Shown: positions 63,671 through 64,000 of the stretch, in pieces
Layout of the letters: the number at the start of each line of letters is the position of its first letter
Numbering within the stretch: the stretch's first letter is position 1
Origin: Chloroflexus aurantiacus J-10-fl
GTDB lineage: Bacteria > Chloroflexota > Chloroflexia > Chloroflexales > Chloroflexaceae
Assembly: GCF_000018865.1 (NCBI RefSeq)
Contig: NC_010175.1
Location: 3,348,001 to 3,412,000 of the forward strand
Reading direction: 5' to 3'
DNA: 64,000 nt
Notes under the pieces: generated by a model
The model's database searches: none
What the model was told of the DNA's origin: nothing
What the model saw: only the letters and a program-made list of their open reading frames with translations
Made by a program: the position numbers and the translations under genes

Positions 63671-64000
63671 TAAAAAGCAAGAAGGTGAAGTATAAACAAA
63701 TTTGGTGCAAAAGCCGTGCAAGGGAGGGGAGGATGCGATGACAGCGTGCAGAGGTGAATGCTTTTTCCTATCTTCAGTCAGACTTATGCATGAGTATAGA
63801 GCCTAGTGATGTCTTGGGTGTCCTCAGCTCCGACTCCTCGCTCGTGTATCTTCGGGATCGGACAGCATGCGAGTGTACGCAGGAGATAGGGCTTGGGGGC
63901 GATCTGGAATATCCAAACCCGCACGGCGGGAGAGGTCAACCAGCGGGCTGTGCCAGGGTGGCTTGGTGCAGTAGAAGTTGCGTTAGCTCGTATTTTCTTT
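63671..64000. other. Region upstream of bchN, nothing recognised
   Basis: About 330 bp to the window edge. No gene, RNA or repeat of the families described here was recognised. Confidence 0.45.

Overview
The window looks like chromosomal DNA of a filamentous anoxygenic phototroph of the genus Chloroflexus. The strongest evidence is the operon bchN-bchB-bciB-bchL at the right end (dark-operative protochlorophyllide reductase plus an 8-vinyl reductase). Moderately GC-rich genes, paired glgC genes, amylosucrase and Uma2-family proteins fit this. Assignment is by gene content only; no species is claimed.

Layout. 1-5.5 kb: an APH(3')-type kinase gene behind a duplicated 104-bp segment, then homogentisate catabolism (hmgA, fahA) split by a 107-bp tandem satellite, and tRNA-Arg. 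5.5-11.2 kb: a repeat-rich stretch with a Uma2 protein, a CPBP protease, a Leu-Val-Phe tRNA operon, an RsbR-like STAS protein and three copies of a short inverted-repeat (MITE-like) element. 11.2-19.2 kb (minus strand): tyrA and aroC with a GT4 glycogen-synthase-like enzyme, an RlmI-like methyltransferase and two tandem GlgC proteins, one with a degenerate nucleotide-binding loop. 19.7-22 kb: a small membrane protein and a NotI-family restriction endonuclease with an N6-adenine methylase. 22-29.3 kb: universal stress proteins, MOSC protein, Na/Pi symporter homologue, S41 lipoprotein protease, aminotransferase and pseudouridine synthase. 29.4-37 kb: small membrane proteins, a two-copy 40-bp repeat, a secreted alkaline phosphatase behind a Pho-box-like array, an ABC binding protein and permease without ATPase, and amylosucrase. 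37-45.3 kb: trxA and a CstR/CsoR repressor with a visible operator, an MBL hydrolase, glyA, a peptidase-MA protein, DUF3095 and ppk. 45.4-55.2 kb: tRNA-Val, an MFS transporter, two large GT-C membrane proteins (one fused to an NHL propeller), a degenerate APH-like protein and pgl. 55.4-58.5 kb: a second Uma2 gene and 2 kb of repeats including a 59-bp satellite. 58.5-63.6 kb: the bch operon.

Functional themes are storage glucan (two GlgC, a GT4 synthase, amylosucrase), phosphate handling (alkaline phosphatase, Na/Pi symporter, polyphosphate kinase), aromatic amino acid synthesis and breakdown, and bacteriochlorophyll synthesis. Noncoding DNA is unusually rich in repeats: two satellites sharing a core in opposite orientation, a palindrome family with constant outer boxes and variable arms, a dispersed 268-bp repeat, and the MITE-like family. 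Many long open frames in these repeats are artefacts of high GC content and were not annotated.
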